Notes: generated by a model not told the origin, from the letters alone. A stretch of 64,000 nucleotides of DNA from JAWLBM01 sp041687675 (GCA_041687675.1 JAWLBM010000018.1:21673-85672); one strand, 5' to 3'; counted from the stretch's first letter, positions 38,008 to 47,214 are shown. A program made the numbers and translations.

Positions 38008-38607
38008 ATGCCGATCACGCTTCTGGACGGTATCCTGATCGTCATCATGCTGATCTCGGCGCTGCTGGCGATGATCCGCGGCTTCGTGCGCGAGGTGCTG
38101 TCGATCGCCGCCTGGCTGGCGGCCGCGGCGGCGGCCTTCTTCTTCTACGACGACATCCTGCCCTTCGTGGAGCAGCAGATCGCCCACAAGCAGATCGCGC
38201 TCGCGGTGGCGGCGGCCGGAGTCTTCCTGGTGACGCTGCTGGTGGTGAGCTTCATCACCATGCGCATCTCCGACTTCGTGCTGGACAGCCGCATCGGCGC
38301 GCTGGACCGCACCCTCGGCTTCGTCTTCGGCGCCGCCCGCGGGCTGTTGCTGGTGGTGGTCGGCATGCTGTTCTTCAACTGGTTCCTGCCGGACGAGGAG
38401 ATGCAGCCGACCTGGGTGGCCGGGGCGAAGTCGAAGCCGCTGCTCAACGCGGTCGGCGGACGGCTGATGGCGGCGCTGCCGGAGGACCCCGAGCGGGACA
38501 TCCTCGAGCAGTTCCAGAATCCGCTCCGCGACGACGAGGCCGCCGAGGGCGGCCAGCCGCTCGAGAGCATCGACCAGGTGATCCAGTCCGAGGCCGGCGG
38601 CCAGTAA
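38008..38607 (+). CDS. cvpA: CvpA family protein
   Basis: 199 aa with four membrane helices (LLDGILIVIMLISALLAMIRG opens, each cited in part) and the family stretch GFVREVLSIAAWLAA, then SRIGALDRTLGFVFGAARG. A cytoplasmic acidic tail follows. In E. coli cvpA is needed for colicin V production and lies in the purF operon, as here (purF starts 141 bp on). The molecular role is unknown. Start follows GAAGGGCGGACG. Confidence 0.9.
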   Translation: MPITLLDGILIVIMLISALLAMIRGFVREVLSIAAWLAAAAAAFFFYDDILPFVEQQIAHKQIALAVAAAGVFLVTLLVVSFITMRISDFVLDSRIGALDRTLGFVFGAARGLLLVVVGMLFFNWFLPDEEMQPTWVAGAKSKPLLNAVGGRLMAALPEDPERDILEQFQNPLRDDEAAEGGQPLESIDQVIQSEAGGQ

Positions 38608-38748
38608 ACCGTGCGCGCCGGCATTGCCGGCAGGGGTTCGAGGGACCATCTTCGGGGACCGGGAACGGCACCCAGGCGGAGCGGATCGCACGAGCGACCG
38701 ACGACCGCCCCATGGCGGATCGCCGATGGCGGTCCGGCGGAGACCGAC

Positions 38749-40221
38749 ATGACGCATGACTTCTCGACCCTGCCCTTCGGCCCGGACGACGACGACCACC
38801 TCCACGAGGAGTGCGGCGTCTTCGGCATCTTCGGCAACGAGAACGCGGGCGCGCTGACCGCCCTCGGGCTGCACGCGCTGCAGCACCGCGGCCAGGAGGC
38901 CGCCGGCATCTGCAGTTTCGACGGCCGGCAGTTCCGCACCGAGCGGCACATCGGCCTCGTCGGCGACAACTTCACCAAGCCGTCGGTGATCGCCCGCCTC
39001 CCCGGCGACCGCGCCATCGGCCACACCCGCTACGCCACCACCGGCGGATCGGAGCTGCGCAACGTGCAGCCGCTGTTCGCCGAATACGCCGGCGGCGGCT
39101 TCGCTGTGGCGCACAACGGCAATCTCACCAACGCGCTGACCCTGCAGAAGGAGCTGCAGCGCCGCGGCTCGATCTTCCAGTCGACCTCGGACACCGAGAC
39201 CATCCTCCACCTCGTCGCCACCAGCCCGAAGCTGCACATCGTCGACCGGCTGGTGGATGCGCTCCGCCGCGTCGAGGGCGCCTATTCGCTGGTCTGCGTC
39301 ACCAACAAGAAGCTGATCGGCTGCCGCGACCCGCTCGGCATCCGCCCGCTGGTGCTGGGCGACCTGGAGGGCGCCGCCGTGCTCGCCTCCGAGACCTGCG
39401 CCCTCGACATCATCGGCGCGCGCTACGTGCGCGAGATCGAGCCGGGCGAGGTGGTGGTGATCACCGAGGACGGCATCGAGAGCCTGAAGCCCTTCGGCCG
39501 CACCGCCTCCCGCTTCTGCATCTTCGAATATGTCTACTTCTCCCGGCCGGACTCCAGCTTCGCCGGCCGGTCGGTCTACCAGGTCCGCAAGAGCATCGGC
39601 GCCGAGCTCGCGCGCGAGAGCTCCGTCGAGGCCGACGTCGTCATCCCGGTGCCCGATTCCGGCACGCCGGCGGCGATCGGCTTCGCCGAAGCCTCGGGCA
39701 TTCCCTTCGACTTTGGCATCATCCGAAACCACTATGTCGGCCGGACCTTCATCGAGCCGTCGGATTCGATCCGGCACATGGGCGTGAAGCTGAAGCACAA
39801 TGCCAACCGCCAGGTGATCCAGGGCAAGCGGATCGTGCTGGTCGACGATTCCATCGTCCGCGGCACCACCTCGGTGAAGATCGTCCAGATGATGCGGGAC
39901 GCCGGGGCCAGCGAGGTGCACATGCGCATCGCCTCGCCGCCGACGCGCGACAGCTGCTTCTACGGCGTCGACACGCCGGAGAAGGGCAAGCTCCTCGCCT
40001 CGCGCATGTCGATCGCCGAGATGGCGACCTACATCGGCGTCGACAGCCTCGCCTTCCTCTCCATCGACGGGCTCTACCGGGCCGTCGGCGAGGCGAAGCG
40101 CAACGGCGATGTGCCGCAATACTGCGACGCCTGCTTCACCGGCGACTACCCCACGGCGTTGACGGACCAGTCCGCGGACGGCAACGTGCGCCAGCTCACG
40201 CTGCTCGCGGACGCCGGCTGA
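38749..40221 (+). CDS. purF: Amidophosphoribosyltransferase
   Basis: 490 aa. First committed step of purine synthesis (PRPP + glutamine to phosphoribosylamine). A propeptide of 21 residues precedes Cys22 (LHEECGVFGIFG), the N-terminal nucleophile of the glutaminase domain after cleavage. HTRYATTG and AHNGNLTNA are glutaminase motifs, and the PRPP loop is VLVDDSIVRGTTSVKI. C-terminal cysteines (CYGVDTP-type FYGVDTPEKGKLLA, QYCDACFTGDYP) may support an Fe-S cluster as in the B. subtilis type (inference). Start follows GGCGGAGACCGAC. Confidence 0.96.
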   Translation: MTHDFSTLPFGPDDDDHLHEECGVFGIFGNENAGALTALGLHALQHRGQEAAGICSFDGRQFRTERHIGLVGDNFTKPSVIARLPGDRAIGHTRYATTGGSELRNVQPLFAEYAGGGFAVAHNGNLTNALTLQKELQRRGSIFQSTSDTETILHLVATSPKLHIVDRLVDALRRVEGAYSLVCVTNKKLIGCRDPLGIRPLVLGDLEGAAVLASETCALDIIGARYVREIEPGEVVVITEDGIESLKPFGRTASRFCIFEYVYFSRPDSSFAGRSVYQVRKSIGAELARESSVEADVVIPVPDSGTPAAIGFAEASGIPFDFGIIRNHYVGRTFIEPSDSIRHMGVKLKHNANRQVIQGKRIVLVDDSIVRGTTSVKIVQMMRDAGASEVHMRIASPPTRDSCFYGVDTPEKGKLLASRMSIAEMATYIGVDSLAFLSIDGLYRAVGEAKRNGDVPQYCDACFTGDYPTALTDQSADGNVRQLTLLADAG

Positions 40222-40251
40222 CCCCGGCGCCGCCAACCGCCGACGGAGACC

Positions 40252-41040
40252 ATGACCGATACCGACACGAACACCGCGGCCGCCCCCTCCGGCGAGGGGG
40301 ACCCCGGCGACCGGCGGATCGTCCTCGTCACCGGCGCCTCGCGCGGCATCGGCCGCGCCGCGGCCCTGGCGCTCGCCGGCGCCGGCTACCACGTGGTGGC
40401 CGTCGCCCGCACCCAGGGCGGGCTCGAGGAGCTCGACGACGAGATCCGCGCGGCCGGCGGCACGACGACGCTGGTGCCGATGTCGGTGACCGACTTCGAC
40501 GCCGTCGACCGGCTGGGCGCCGCCCTCGCCGAGCGCTACGGCCGGCTCGACGCGCTCCTCGCCAACGCCGGCATTCTCGGCCCGCTGTCGCCGGTCGGGC
40601 ACGTGCTGCCGAAGCGCTGGGACGACGTGATCGCCATCAACCTCACCGCCAACTTCCGGCTGATCCGCTCGCTCGACCCGCTGCTGCGCCAGTCCAAGGC
40701 CGGCCGGTCGCTGTTCGTCTCCTCCGGGGCCGCGCACAGCGCCAAGGCCTTCTGGGCGCCCTACGCCGCCTCCAAGGCGGGCCTCGAGGCGCTGGTGCGC
40801 AGCTGGGCCAAGGAAATCCACAGCTTCGGCGTCACCGCCAACCTGCTCGACCCGCGGGCCACCCGCACCAAGATGCGCGCCGAGGCGATGCCCGGCGAGG
40901 ACCCGATGACGCTGCCGCCTCCGGAAGCGCTCGCGCCGCTCGTCGTCGCGGCGCTGTCGCCGGAGGAGACGCGGACGGGCATGATCATCGACGGCCGCTC
41001 CGGCGCCTTTGCGGAGCACCGCCCGCCCGACTTCGGCTGA
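40252..41040 (+). CDS. SDR-family NAD(P)-dependent oxidoreductase
   Basis: 262 aa classical short-chain dehydrogenase: TGASRGIG (27-34) for the cofactor, NAG in LLANAGILG, and the catalytic pair Tyr171-Lys175 (YAASK). It lies 30 bp after purF on the same strand, an arrangement common in Hyphomicrobiales, so it is probably cotranscribed. The substrate is unknown and no purine link can be derived from sequence. Confidence 0.88.
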   Translation: MTDTDTNTAAAPSGEGDPGDRRIVLVTGASRGIGRAAALALAGAGYHVVAVARTQGGLEELDDEIRAAGGTTTLVPMSVTDFDAVDRLGAALAERYGRLDALLANAGILGPLSPVGHVLPKRWDDVIAINLTANFRLIRSLDPLLRQSKAGRSLFVSSGAAHSAKAFWAPYAASKAGLEALVRSWAKEIHSFGVTANLLDPRATRTKMRAEAMPGEDPMTLPPPEALAPLVVAALSPEETRTGMIIDGRSGAFAEHRPPDFG

Positions 41041-41118
41041 ACCGGCCGCGACCGGCGGTCGCAGGGCAACGCCGCCGCCGCATCCCTACCTTGTGGGGAC
41101 CAGAAGGATTTTTCCGAC

Positions 41119-41589
41119 ATGACCGCTGCCGAGACCTGGACCAACTCGCACGACGCCCCGGCGGGCGCCGCCGCCCGGCCGGTGTGGCCGTCGATCCGCC
41201 GCGGCCTCGCCGGCCGCTGCCCGCACTGCGGCGAGGGACGCATGTTCGGCCGGTTCCTCAAAACCGTCGACGCCTGCGAGGCCTGCGGCGAGGAGCTCTC
41301 GCACCACCGCGCGGACGACCTGCCGCCCTATCTCACCATCGTCATCGTCGGCCACCTGATGGTGCCGCTGGTGCTGGCGGTGGAGAAGAACTTCCACCCG
41401 GACATCTGGCTGCAGATGGCGGTCTGGCTGCCGCTGACGCTGGCGCTCACCCTCGTCGTGCTGCAGCCGATCAAGGGCGGCGTCGTCGGCCTGCAATGGG
41501 CGAACCGCATGCACGGCTTCGGCGCCGAGGACGACGACGGGCGCGACCCGACCTTCGTCGCCGAGCCGACCGGGCCCCGTGGCGCCTGA
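41119..41589 (+). CDS. DUF983 membrane protein
   Basis: 156 aa. An N-terminal four-cysteine zinc-ribbon-like segment (RCPHCGEGRMF, ACEACGEEL) is followed by two membrane helices (TIVIVGHLMVPLVLAVEKN and WLPLTLALTLVVLQPIKGG), the DUF983 pattern. The family is widespread in alphaproteobacteria, sometimes near cox genes; function unknown. The next gene starts 11 bp before its stop, so the two are coupled. Confidence 0.85.
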   Translation: MTAAETWTNSHDAPAGAAARPVWPSIRRGLAGRCPHCGEGRMFGRFLKTVDACEACGEELSHHRADDLPPYLTIVIVGHLMVPLVLAVEKNFHPDIWLQMAVWLPLTLALTLVVLQPIKGGVVGLQWANRMHGFGAEDDDGRDPTFVAEPTGPRGA

Positions 41590-42298
41590 CCCGTCGGCGG
41601 GCAAGCCGCTCGTCCCGCGCGACGCCGCGACGCTCCTCCTCCTCGACCGCACGCCGTCCGGCGTCCACGTCCTGATGGGACGCCGGCGCGCGGATCTCGT
41701 CTTCAATCCCGGCGCCTGGGTTTTCCCGGGCGGTCGCGCCGATCCCGGCGACGGCCTCGTGCCCGCCGCGGTGGATCTCACCGAGCGGCAGTGCGCGCGG
41801 CTGATGGACCGGATGCGCCGATCGCCGTCGCGCCGGCGCGCCCGTGGCCTCGTCGCCGCCGCGCTGCGGGAGACCGCGGAGGAGACCGGATACCTCCTCG
41901 GCCGGCCCGACCACCCTGCTCCGTCCCGGCCGGTGCCGCCGGGCTTTTCCGCCTTCGCGGAGGCCTCCGTCGGCCTCGACCTTGCCGCCCCGGTGCTGAT
42001 CGGGCGGGCGGTCACGCCGGTGAACCGGCCGCGCCGCTTCGACGCCCGCTTCTTCGCCGCCTTCGCCGACGAGGTGGTGGCGCTCGTCCCTTCCTCCCCC
42101 GTGCCCCCCGACAACGAACTCGCCGACGTGCGCTTCGTGCCGCTCGCCGAGGCGGCCCGGCTCGACGTGCCGCGGATCACCGCCGTGATGCTGGCCGAAC
42201 TGGACCGCCGCCTCGCCGAGGATCCCCGCCTCGCCCTCGACCTGCCGGCGCCCTTCTACGTGCCGCGGGGCGAGCGCCACCGGCGCGAGGAGATCTGA
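41579..42298 (+). CDS. Nudix hydrolase
   Basis: 239 aa, GTG start overlapping DUF983 by 11 bp. The Nudix box is split by an insertion: WVFPGGRADPGDGL then, about 30 residues on, AALRETAEETGYLLG (Arg97, Glu98, Glu101, Glu102 as metal ligands). Such long-insert members resemble the Nudt7/8/19-like CoA or acyl-CoA hydrolases; the substrate here is not known. The extra residues between G and REUxEExGU are worth noting. Confidence 0.85.
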   Translation: MAPDPSAGKPLVPRDAATLLLLDRTPSGVHVLMGRRRADLVFNPGAWVFPGGRADPGDGLVPAAVDLTERQCARLMDRMRRSPSRRRARGLVAAALRETAEETGYLLGRPDHPAPSRPVPPGFSAFAEASVGLDLAAPVLIGRAVTPVNRPRRFDARFFAAFADEVVALVPSSPVPPDNELADVRFVPLAEAARLDVPRITAVMLAELDRRLAEDPRLALDLPAPFYVPRGERHRREEI

Positions 42299-42369
42299 CG
42301 GACGCGGGGGCTTTCTGTCGCCGGCGCAAGCGTTTATGCCTGCATCCGGAATCGCAGCCGGAGCCTCCC

Positions 42370-42996
42370 ATGACCGCCCTCGCCGACGGCTACCATGCCG
42401 TGCCCCCCGGCAAGCTCGCCACCCTGGTGACCTTCCTGGAGATGACCGCGCCGCCGCCCCGCAGGTCCCCGTCGCCGCCGGACGGCTACGCTCTGGCGCG
42501 GGTCGAGCGCTGGGACACGTCCGAGTTCAAGGCGCTCTACAAGGAGATCGGCCGCGAATGGCTGTGGTCGTCGCGGCTCTTGATGCCGGAGTTGCTGCTG
42601 GAGGCGCGGCTGCACCGGCCGGGGACGTTCGCCTTCACCCCGCTCCGCGACGGGCGGCGCATGGGCGTCCTCGAGATGGACTTCGCCCAGCCGGGCGAGG
42701 TGGAGGTGTCCTTCTTCGGCCTGGTGCCGGACGCCATCGGCGGCGGGGTCGGCCGGTGGCTGATGGAGGAGGCGATCGCCATGGCCTTCGCCCGCGGCGA
42801 CACCCGGCGGCTGTGGCTCCACACCTGCCACTTCGACAGCCCGCAGGCCCTGCCCTTCTACCAGCGGATGGGATTCGTGCCCTATGCCCGGGCGGTGGAG
42901 GTGTTCGACGACGCGCGGCTGATCGGCCGGCTCGAGGAGGACGCCGGCTGGCACGTGCCTCTGATCAGGAACGGCCGCCTGCCGGACCTCGGCTGA
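42370..42996 (+). CDS. GNAT-family N-acetyltransferase
   Basis: 208 aa. The acetyl-CoA site is GVGRWLMEEAIAMAF, after the beta-strand VEVSFFGLVPDAIGGG, and the C-terminal part has HTCHFDSPQALPFYQRMGF with the typical YxxxGF ending of GNAT domains. The N-terminal extension (1-60) is unlike small GNATs. Substrate unknown. It converges on and overlaps the PqiA-like gene by 32 bp. Confidence 0.85.
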   Translation: MTALADGYHAVPPGKLATLVTFLEMTAPPPRRSPSPPDGYALARVERWDTSEFKALYKEIGREWLWSSRLLMPELLLEARLHRPGTFAFTPLRDGRRMGVLEMDFAQPGEVEVSFFGLVPDAIGGGVGRWLMEEAIAMAFARGDTRRLWLHTCHFDSPQALPFYQRMGFVPYARAVEVFDDARLIGRLEEDAGWHVPLIRNGRLPDLG

Positions 42997-43474
42997 CCTC
43001 GGCGCGCTCCAGCAGCCAGGCGGCGGCGGCGGCGGCGGCGGTGGCGGCGGCGTAGAACCAGAGGCCCGGCTGGGCGATCGCGGTGGCAAGGCCGCTGGTC
43101 TTGGCCGCGAACACCACCAGCGCGACGACCAGGACGTCCATCATCGACCAGCGGCCGAGGGCGTGCAGGTGCCCGAGGCCGCGGACGGTGACGCCGGCGG
43201 CGACCAGCTGCAGCCAGGCGAGCTTCGCGGCCGGGAAGAGCACCGAGACCAGCGCGACCACCAGGGCGAGCCCGGTGCTTCCGTCGGCCCAGAGCCCGGT
43301 GACGATCTCGACCAGCGACGGCTCCTCGGTGAACAGCCACAGCCGGTCGAGGGTGACCAGCGGCCGGGTGAGGCCGAGCCCGAAGGAGAAGGTGGCGAGG
43401 GCGACAAGGAGCGCGGCCGCCGCCCGAAGGGCCGGCCGGGCCGCGGGGACGCTCCGCGCGGTGTCGTCCGTCAT
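42965..43474 (-). CDS. Paraquat-inducible protein A-like membrane protein
   Basis: 169 aa with four predicted helices and the PqiA motif GRWSMMDVLVVALVVFAAK. Only one PqiA domain, where E. coli PqiA has two; no partner pqiB/C (MCE) genes are nearby, so a role in lipid transport is uncertain. ATG 43474 follows GGCGGGGGACCACCGG. Confidence 0.75.
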   Translation of the reverse strand: MTDDTARSVPAARPALRAAAALLVALATFSFGLGLTRPLVTLDRLWLFTEEPSLVEIVTGLWADGSTGLALVVALVSVLFPAAKLAWLQLVAAGVTVRGLGHLHALGRWSMMDVLVVALVVFAAKTSGLATAIAQPGLWFYAAATAAAAAAAWLLERAEVSRGPAGGRS

Positions 43475-43572
43475 CCGGTGGTCCCCCGCCTCGCCCGAAG
43501 CTTCTCGCCTGCCGGCCGGCAGCCCCGGCAGGGCGTGCGGACCGGCGGTTCCGTGCCGCTGCCGTGAAACAG

Positions 43573-43957
43573 ATGCCAGCCGGCCTGTAAGCCGGGTTCT
43601 GTTGGCGGTCTCCCGCCCGACGACCATTCATCTGGGACGCCCGTTGCCGGACGCCTCGTGCAACCTACCCGGGCGGCTGGCCCGGAGACAAGCTGGAGGT
43701 CTCCCTCCGCGCCGCCCCTATTCGGTCTTGCTCCCGGTGGGGTTTGCCGTGCCGGTCCCGTTGCCGGTCCCGCGGTGGGCTCTTACCCCACCGTTTCACC
43801 CTTACCCCGGCGAACCGGGGCGGTCTGTTCTCTGTGGCACTTTCCCTGGGGTCGCCCCCGCCGGGCGTTACCCGGCACCGTGTCTCCGTGGAGCCCGGAC
43901 TTTCCTCCCGCGCGCGCTTTCGCGCCTCGCGCGGGCGGCCGCCCGGCCGACTGGCAA
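43573..43957 (-). ncRNA. rnpB: RNase P RNA, bacterial class A
   Basis: On the minus strand the 5' part contains the universal GAGGAAAGTCCGGGCTCC core (CR-I), then ACGGTGCCGGGTAACGCCCG, GGGAAAGTGCCACAGAGAAC (CR-II/III region) and near the 3' end AGAACCCGGCTTACAGGCC. The P1 helix is a perfect 9-bp pairing between GCCAGTCGG at the 5' end (to 43955) and CCGGCTGGC at the 3' end (from 43575). Length about 383 nt, normal for the class. The RNA processes tRNA 5' ends with RnpA. Ends are set by P1 and may be off by a few bases. Confidence 0.95.
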
Positions 43958-43958
43958 C

Positions 43959-43975
43959 GCGCATGTGGCATGCGC
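43959..43975. other. Hairpin just upstream of rnpB
   Basis: GCGCATG-TGG-CATGCGC, a perfect 7-bp inverted repeat between the amidase stop (44001) and the rnpB 5' end, four bases from P1. It could be the end of the amidase transcript or part of the rnpB precursor; no T-tract follows. Confidence 0.45.
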
Positions 43976-44000
43976 GCCGCCCCGGGTCAAGGCGCGGCCG

Positions 44001-44747
44001 TCAGAGCGCCGGGAGCGCCGCCAGCAGGCGGTGCAGCGTCTCGATGGTCGAGACGTCGGCGACGCCGTCGACCCGCGCGGGGCGGAAATGGCGCTGGAAG
44101 GCGCGGACCACGGCCGTGGTCGTGTCGCAGTAGGTCCCGCTCACCGGCGCTCCGTAGCCGTAGAGCGCCAGCATCGACTGCAGCGCCTCGACCGGCGGGC
44201 CCCGGTCCCCGGCCTGGAAGAAGCGGCCGCCGCGGACCGGCGAGGGCGCCACGAGATGGCCGACCCCGGCCTCGGCCAGCCGGTCCCACGGGAACAGTTC
44301 GCCCGGGTCCTCCTTGCGCAGCGGCGCGACGTCCGAGTGGGCGAGCACGTTGCGAGCCGGGATGCCGTGCCGGGCGACGATGTCGGCGCAAAGGTCGACG
44401 ACCGCCGCGACCTGCGCCTCCGGGAAGGGGCGGTAGCCATGCTCGTGGCCGGGGTTGGCGATCTCGATTCCGATCGAGCGGTCGTTGAGGTTCTCCGCGC
44501 CGCGCCAGGAGGAGACGCCGGCGTGCCAGGCGCGGCGGTCCTCGTCGACGACGCGGACGATCCGGCCGTCCTCGAAGACGAACCAGTGGCAGGAGACCTT
44601 GCTGCGCGCGTCGCAGAGCCAGCGGAGCGCGCCCTCCGCCGAGGGCATGCCGGTGTAGTGGAGGACGAGCATGTCCACCGCCACCCCGTCCGGGCGGGGC
44701 CCGTGGTTTGGCGACGGCGCCGCGCCGGCGATCGACTCAGCCGACAA
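44001..44747 (-). CDS. N-acetylmuramoyl-L-alanine amidase, AmpD-like, with peptidoglycan-binding domain
   Basis: 248 aa from a TTG start at 44747, which overlaps the stop of the preceding J-domain gene. Earlier in-frame starts run inside that gene, and the first internal ATG (MLVLHYTGM) would remove the conserved PSPNHGPRP segment; the start is uncertain. Amidase_2 fold with zinc ligands in LHYTG and AHSDVAP, WHAGVSSW and the catalytic GIEIANPG. A C-terminal PG_binding_1 domain follows (RGPPVEALQSMLALYGYGAP). It cleaves muropeptides in cell-wall recycling. No signal peptide, so cytoplasmic as AmpD. Confidence 0.85.
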   Translation of the reverse strand: MSAESIAGAAPSPNHGPRPDGVAVDMLVLHYTGMPSAEGALRWLCDARSKVSCHWFVFEDGRIVRVVDEDRRAWHAGVSSWRGAENLNDRSIGIEIANPGHEHGYRPFPEAQVAAVVDLCADIVARHGIPARNVLAHSDVAPLRKEDPGELFPWDRLAEAGVGHLVAPSPVRGGRFFQAGDRGPPVEALQSMLALYGYGAPVSGTYCDTTTAVVRAFQRHFRPARVDGVADVSTIETLHRLLAALPAL

Positions 44748-45453
44748 GCTCGCGCCCGATCTCCCGCCCGACCGCCGCCCAGGCGGCGTTGATCCGGGCC
44801 ATCCGGTCGTTGGCGAGGCGGATGCACTCCGGCGGCACGCCATGGGCCATCAGCCGGTCCGGGTGGTTGTCGGCGACGAGACGCCGCCAGGCCCGGCGCA
44901 CCACCTCCGGCGGGCTGCCGCGGGGCACGCCCAGCACCACCCATGGATCGGCCGCGTCGGGCCGCACATGGCGCTCGTGGATTCGGCGGTAGGCGTCCTC
45001 CGGGATGCCGAAGATCCGGGCGACGACCTCGAGGAAGGCGTCCTCCTCCTCGTGGACGAGGCCGTCGGCGGTGGCGATGGTGAAGAGGCCGTCGAGCACG
45101 TCCTCCATCAGGTCCCGGTCGCCCTCGTAGAGGCGCTTCAGCTTCGCGGCGTAGGCCTCGTAGCCGGCGACGTCCTGCTTGGCGAGGTTGAACAGGCGGG
45201 CGACGTTGCGCTTCTCGTCCTCCGGCACGTCGAACAGGCGGCGCACCACCGAGACCTCGTCCTCGGTGACCACGCCGTCGGCCTTGGCGATCTTGGCGGC
45301 AAGCGCGATCATCGACACGGTGAAGGCGACCTGGCGGCCCTCGGGCGTGCCGCCGACGAGGCTGCGCACCGTCTCGACCAGCCGGTCGGCGACGCTGCCA
45401 CCGGCCGACTGAAGCCGGCCGACGATTTCGGAAAGGCGTGTCCAGATACTCAT
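44737..45453 (-). CDS. TerB and J-domain co-chaperone (DjlA-like)
   Basis: 238 aa. An N-terminal TerB-like helical domain (~45-150; IALAAKIAKADGVVTEDEVS, TIATADGLVHEEEDAFLEVV) is followed by a C-terminal J domain with HPD at 197-199 (LVADNHPDRL). Unlike E. coli DjlA there is no N-terminal membrane helix. J domains stimulate Hsp70 ATPase; the client is unknown. Its stop overlaps the amidase start, the usual neighbour in Hyphomicrobiales. Confidence 0.87.
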   Translation of the reverse strand: MSIWTRLSEIVGRLQSAGGSVADRLVETVRSLVGGTPEGRQVAFTVSMIALAAKIAKADGVVTEDEVSVVRRLFDVPEDEKRNVARLFNLAKQDVAGYEAYAAKLKRLYEGDRDLMEDVLDGLFTIATADGLVHEEEDAFLEVVARIFGIPEDAYRRIHERHVRPDAADPWVVLGVPRGSPPEVVRRAWRRLVADNHPDRLMAHGVPPECIRLANDRMARINAAWAAVGREIGRELVG

Positions 45454-45565
45454 GGCCGCGAGATTAGGCGATTTCCAGCGGCGATGCGAGCGGCGGCGGA
45501 ATGGCGCTTTCCGCCCGCCCGCGTCCGGTCTATAGAGAGCCCCCCGCCCCGCCGCGACCGGTGAC

Positions 45566-46474
45566 ATGTCCTCCGTCCAGCCGACCCGATCCCCCCTCGC
45601 CCGCGACCTCGTCGGGTTCGGAGCCGGTCTCGTCGGCGTCGTGATCTTCGGGGGGACCCTGCCGATGACGCGGATCGCCGTCGGCACCTTCGATCCGTGG
45701 TTCGTCGCCTTCGGCCGGGCGGCCATCGCGTCGGTGCTGGCCGCGGCCCTGCTCGCGGCGACGCGGCGACGCTTTCCCCCGCGGCATGCCTGGGGCTCGC
45801 TGGCCATCGCGGCGGCCGGCACGGTGATCGGCTTCCCGCTGTTCTCGGCGATCGCGATGGTCAGCGTGCCGGCCTCGCACGGGGCGGTGGTGCTCGGGCT
45901 GCTGCCGCTTGCCACCTCCATCGCGGCGGTGGTCGTCAACGGCGAGCGGCCGTCGCCGGCCTTCTGGGCGCTGGGCGCCGTCGGCGCCGGCCTGGTGCTC
46001 GCCTTCACCCTCGGCACGGCCGAGGCGGGGTTCGGGGCGGGCGACCTCGCCCTCCTCGCAGCCACCGCCTGCGCGGCGACGGGCTACGCGCACTTCGCCC
46101 GGATCGGCCCGTCGGTCCCCGGCTGGGAGGCGATCTCCTGGGCGCTGGTGATCTCGACGCCGATCACCGTCACCACCAGCCTGCTGTGGTTCGAGCCCGC
46201 CTACCTCGAGGCCTCGCGGGAGGCGACGCTGTCCCTGCTCTACGTCGCGGTGTTCTCGGTCTTCATCGGATTCTTCTTCTGGAACGCGGGCCTGGCGATC
46301 GGCGGCGTGGCGCGGGTGGGGCAGGTCCAACTGCTGCAGACCTTCGTGACCATCGGCCTCGCCGCCCTGATCAACGGGGAACCGCTCACCACTGAAACGG
46401 TTGGATTTGCACTGGCTGTCGTCGCGGTGGTCCTGGCAGCCCGTAAGCAAACGGTAGCGAAGACAAACACTTGA
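45566..46474 (+). CDS. DMT-superfamily (EamA) transporter
   Basis: 302 aa with ten hydrophobic helices in two EamA repeats (GFGAGLVGVVIFGGTLPMTR and GDLALLAATACAATGYAHFA open them). The PASHGAVVLGLLPLATSIAA stretch at the end of repeat 1 is typical of RhtA/EamA exporters of amino acids or metabolites. Substrate unknown. Divergent from the J-domain gene. Confidence 0.85.
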   Translation: MSSVQPTRSPLARDLVGFGAGLVGVVIFGGTLPMTRIAVGTFDPWFVAFGRAAIASVLAAALLAATRRRFPPRHAWGSLAIAAAGTVIGFPLFSAIAMVSVPASHGAVVLGLLPLATSIAAVVVNGERPSPAFWALGAVGAGLVLAFTLGTAEAGFGAGDLALLAATACAATGYAHFARIGPSVPGWEAISWALVISTPITVTTSLLWFEPAYLEASREATLSLLYVAVFSVFIGFFFWNAGLAIGGVARVGQVQLLQTFVTIGLAALINGEPLTTETVGFALAVVAVVLAARKQTVAKTNT

Positions 46475-46554
46475 CCACCATGCCCCGGCTTCGTCAGGCA
46501 GCGGGAAAGCTTTGCCGGCGATGATCGGGCGAACACGGAAGCGGAAGCCTCGGC

Positions 46555-46821
46555 ATGAGCCCCCTGAAGACCATCATCGCGGACGCGGTCAGCCGGTTTC
46601 CGCTCGAGTCCTCGCCGGAGTGGACGCGCATCTGTCGCTCCGCCGACGTCGAGGTCGAGCGGATCGAAACGGACTGCTCCACCATCACCACCGTCGACTG
46701 CCTGTTCGACGGCTCGGCAACGGTGGTGCTGTCAGACCGGCGCGAACTCCAGGCGCACATCTTCGGCCGCTGCGACGGCCGCCGCGCGGAGATCGAGCGG
46801 ATCGTCTTCGCCGAGATGTGA
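46555..46821 (+). CDS. Uncharacterised 88-aa protein
   Basis: A small soluble protein, slightly acidic, with three cysteines (CRSAD, TDCST, VDCLF). The sequence has the normal codon bias of the region, and ATG 46555 follows GGAAGCCTCGGC. No family recognised. A GCGCCGG/CCGGCGC stem follows the stop (about 46838-46858). Confidence 0.5.
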   Translation: MSPLKTIIADAVSRFPLESSPEWTRICRSADVEVERIETDCSTITTVDCLFDGSATVVLSDRRELQAHIFGRCDGRRAEIERIVFAEM

Positions 46822-47094
46822 AACGGACGGGGCGCCCGCGCCGGCGGTTCACCGGCGCGGGGCCGCGATCAAGGGGCTTCCGCCCCGGCCGGGATCATTC
46901 CGGCCGCCCTCGTTGCGCCGCTGGAGGCGACCGGTTCGGGCTATCGACGCTTTGACTGATGGTGGACCGGCGCGGGGCGCCGTGTCCGTTTCGTGTCCGG
47001 GACGGGGATCTTCGCCTCCGGTCCCGTGGCAACGGTGTCCTTCGACCCCGTCGGATCCGCCGCGATCCTCAGGTTCTCGAAGCCGGGGCGGTGC
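46822..47094. other. Intergenic region, no clear gene
   Basis: Holds the hairpin after the 88-aa gene. A minus-strand frame of 68 codons (46941-47147) overlaps the small membrane-protein gene and has no family resemblance. Confidence 0.3.
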
Positions 47095-47178
47095 TCAGAC
47101 CGCGCCGACGACGATGGCCGCGACGAACGCGAAGGCTGCACAGACAACCAACACGTTGAGGCTCTTGGTCATGCTCAT
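47095..47178 (-). CDS. Predicted 27-aa membrane peptide
   Basis: MSMTKSLNVLVVCAAFAFVA followed by AIVVGAV: a single membrane helix with a short positive N-terminus. The start follows GAAGGGGACATGGCCATCC. I recall very similar orphan peptides in Hyphomicrobiales genomes, but cannot confirm that here. A sigma70-like promoter stands 37 bp upstream, so this is a free-standing small gene. Function unknown. Confidence 0.6.
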   Translation of the reverse strand: MSMTKSLNVLVVCAAFAFVAAIVVGAV

Positions 47179-47214
47179 GGATGGCCATGTCCCCTTCGTT
47201 ACAGTCACCCGATC

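Noticed and set aside
43580..43960. Short open frames with low-complexity peptides on both strands
   Set aside because: The region is RNase P RNA; its core motifs and P1 pairing explain the sequence.
46941..47147. Minus-strand 68-codon frame
   Set aside because: Overlaps the better supported 27-aa membrane gene in another frame; no similarity to a family.
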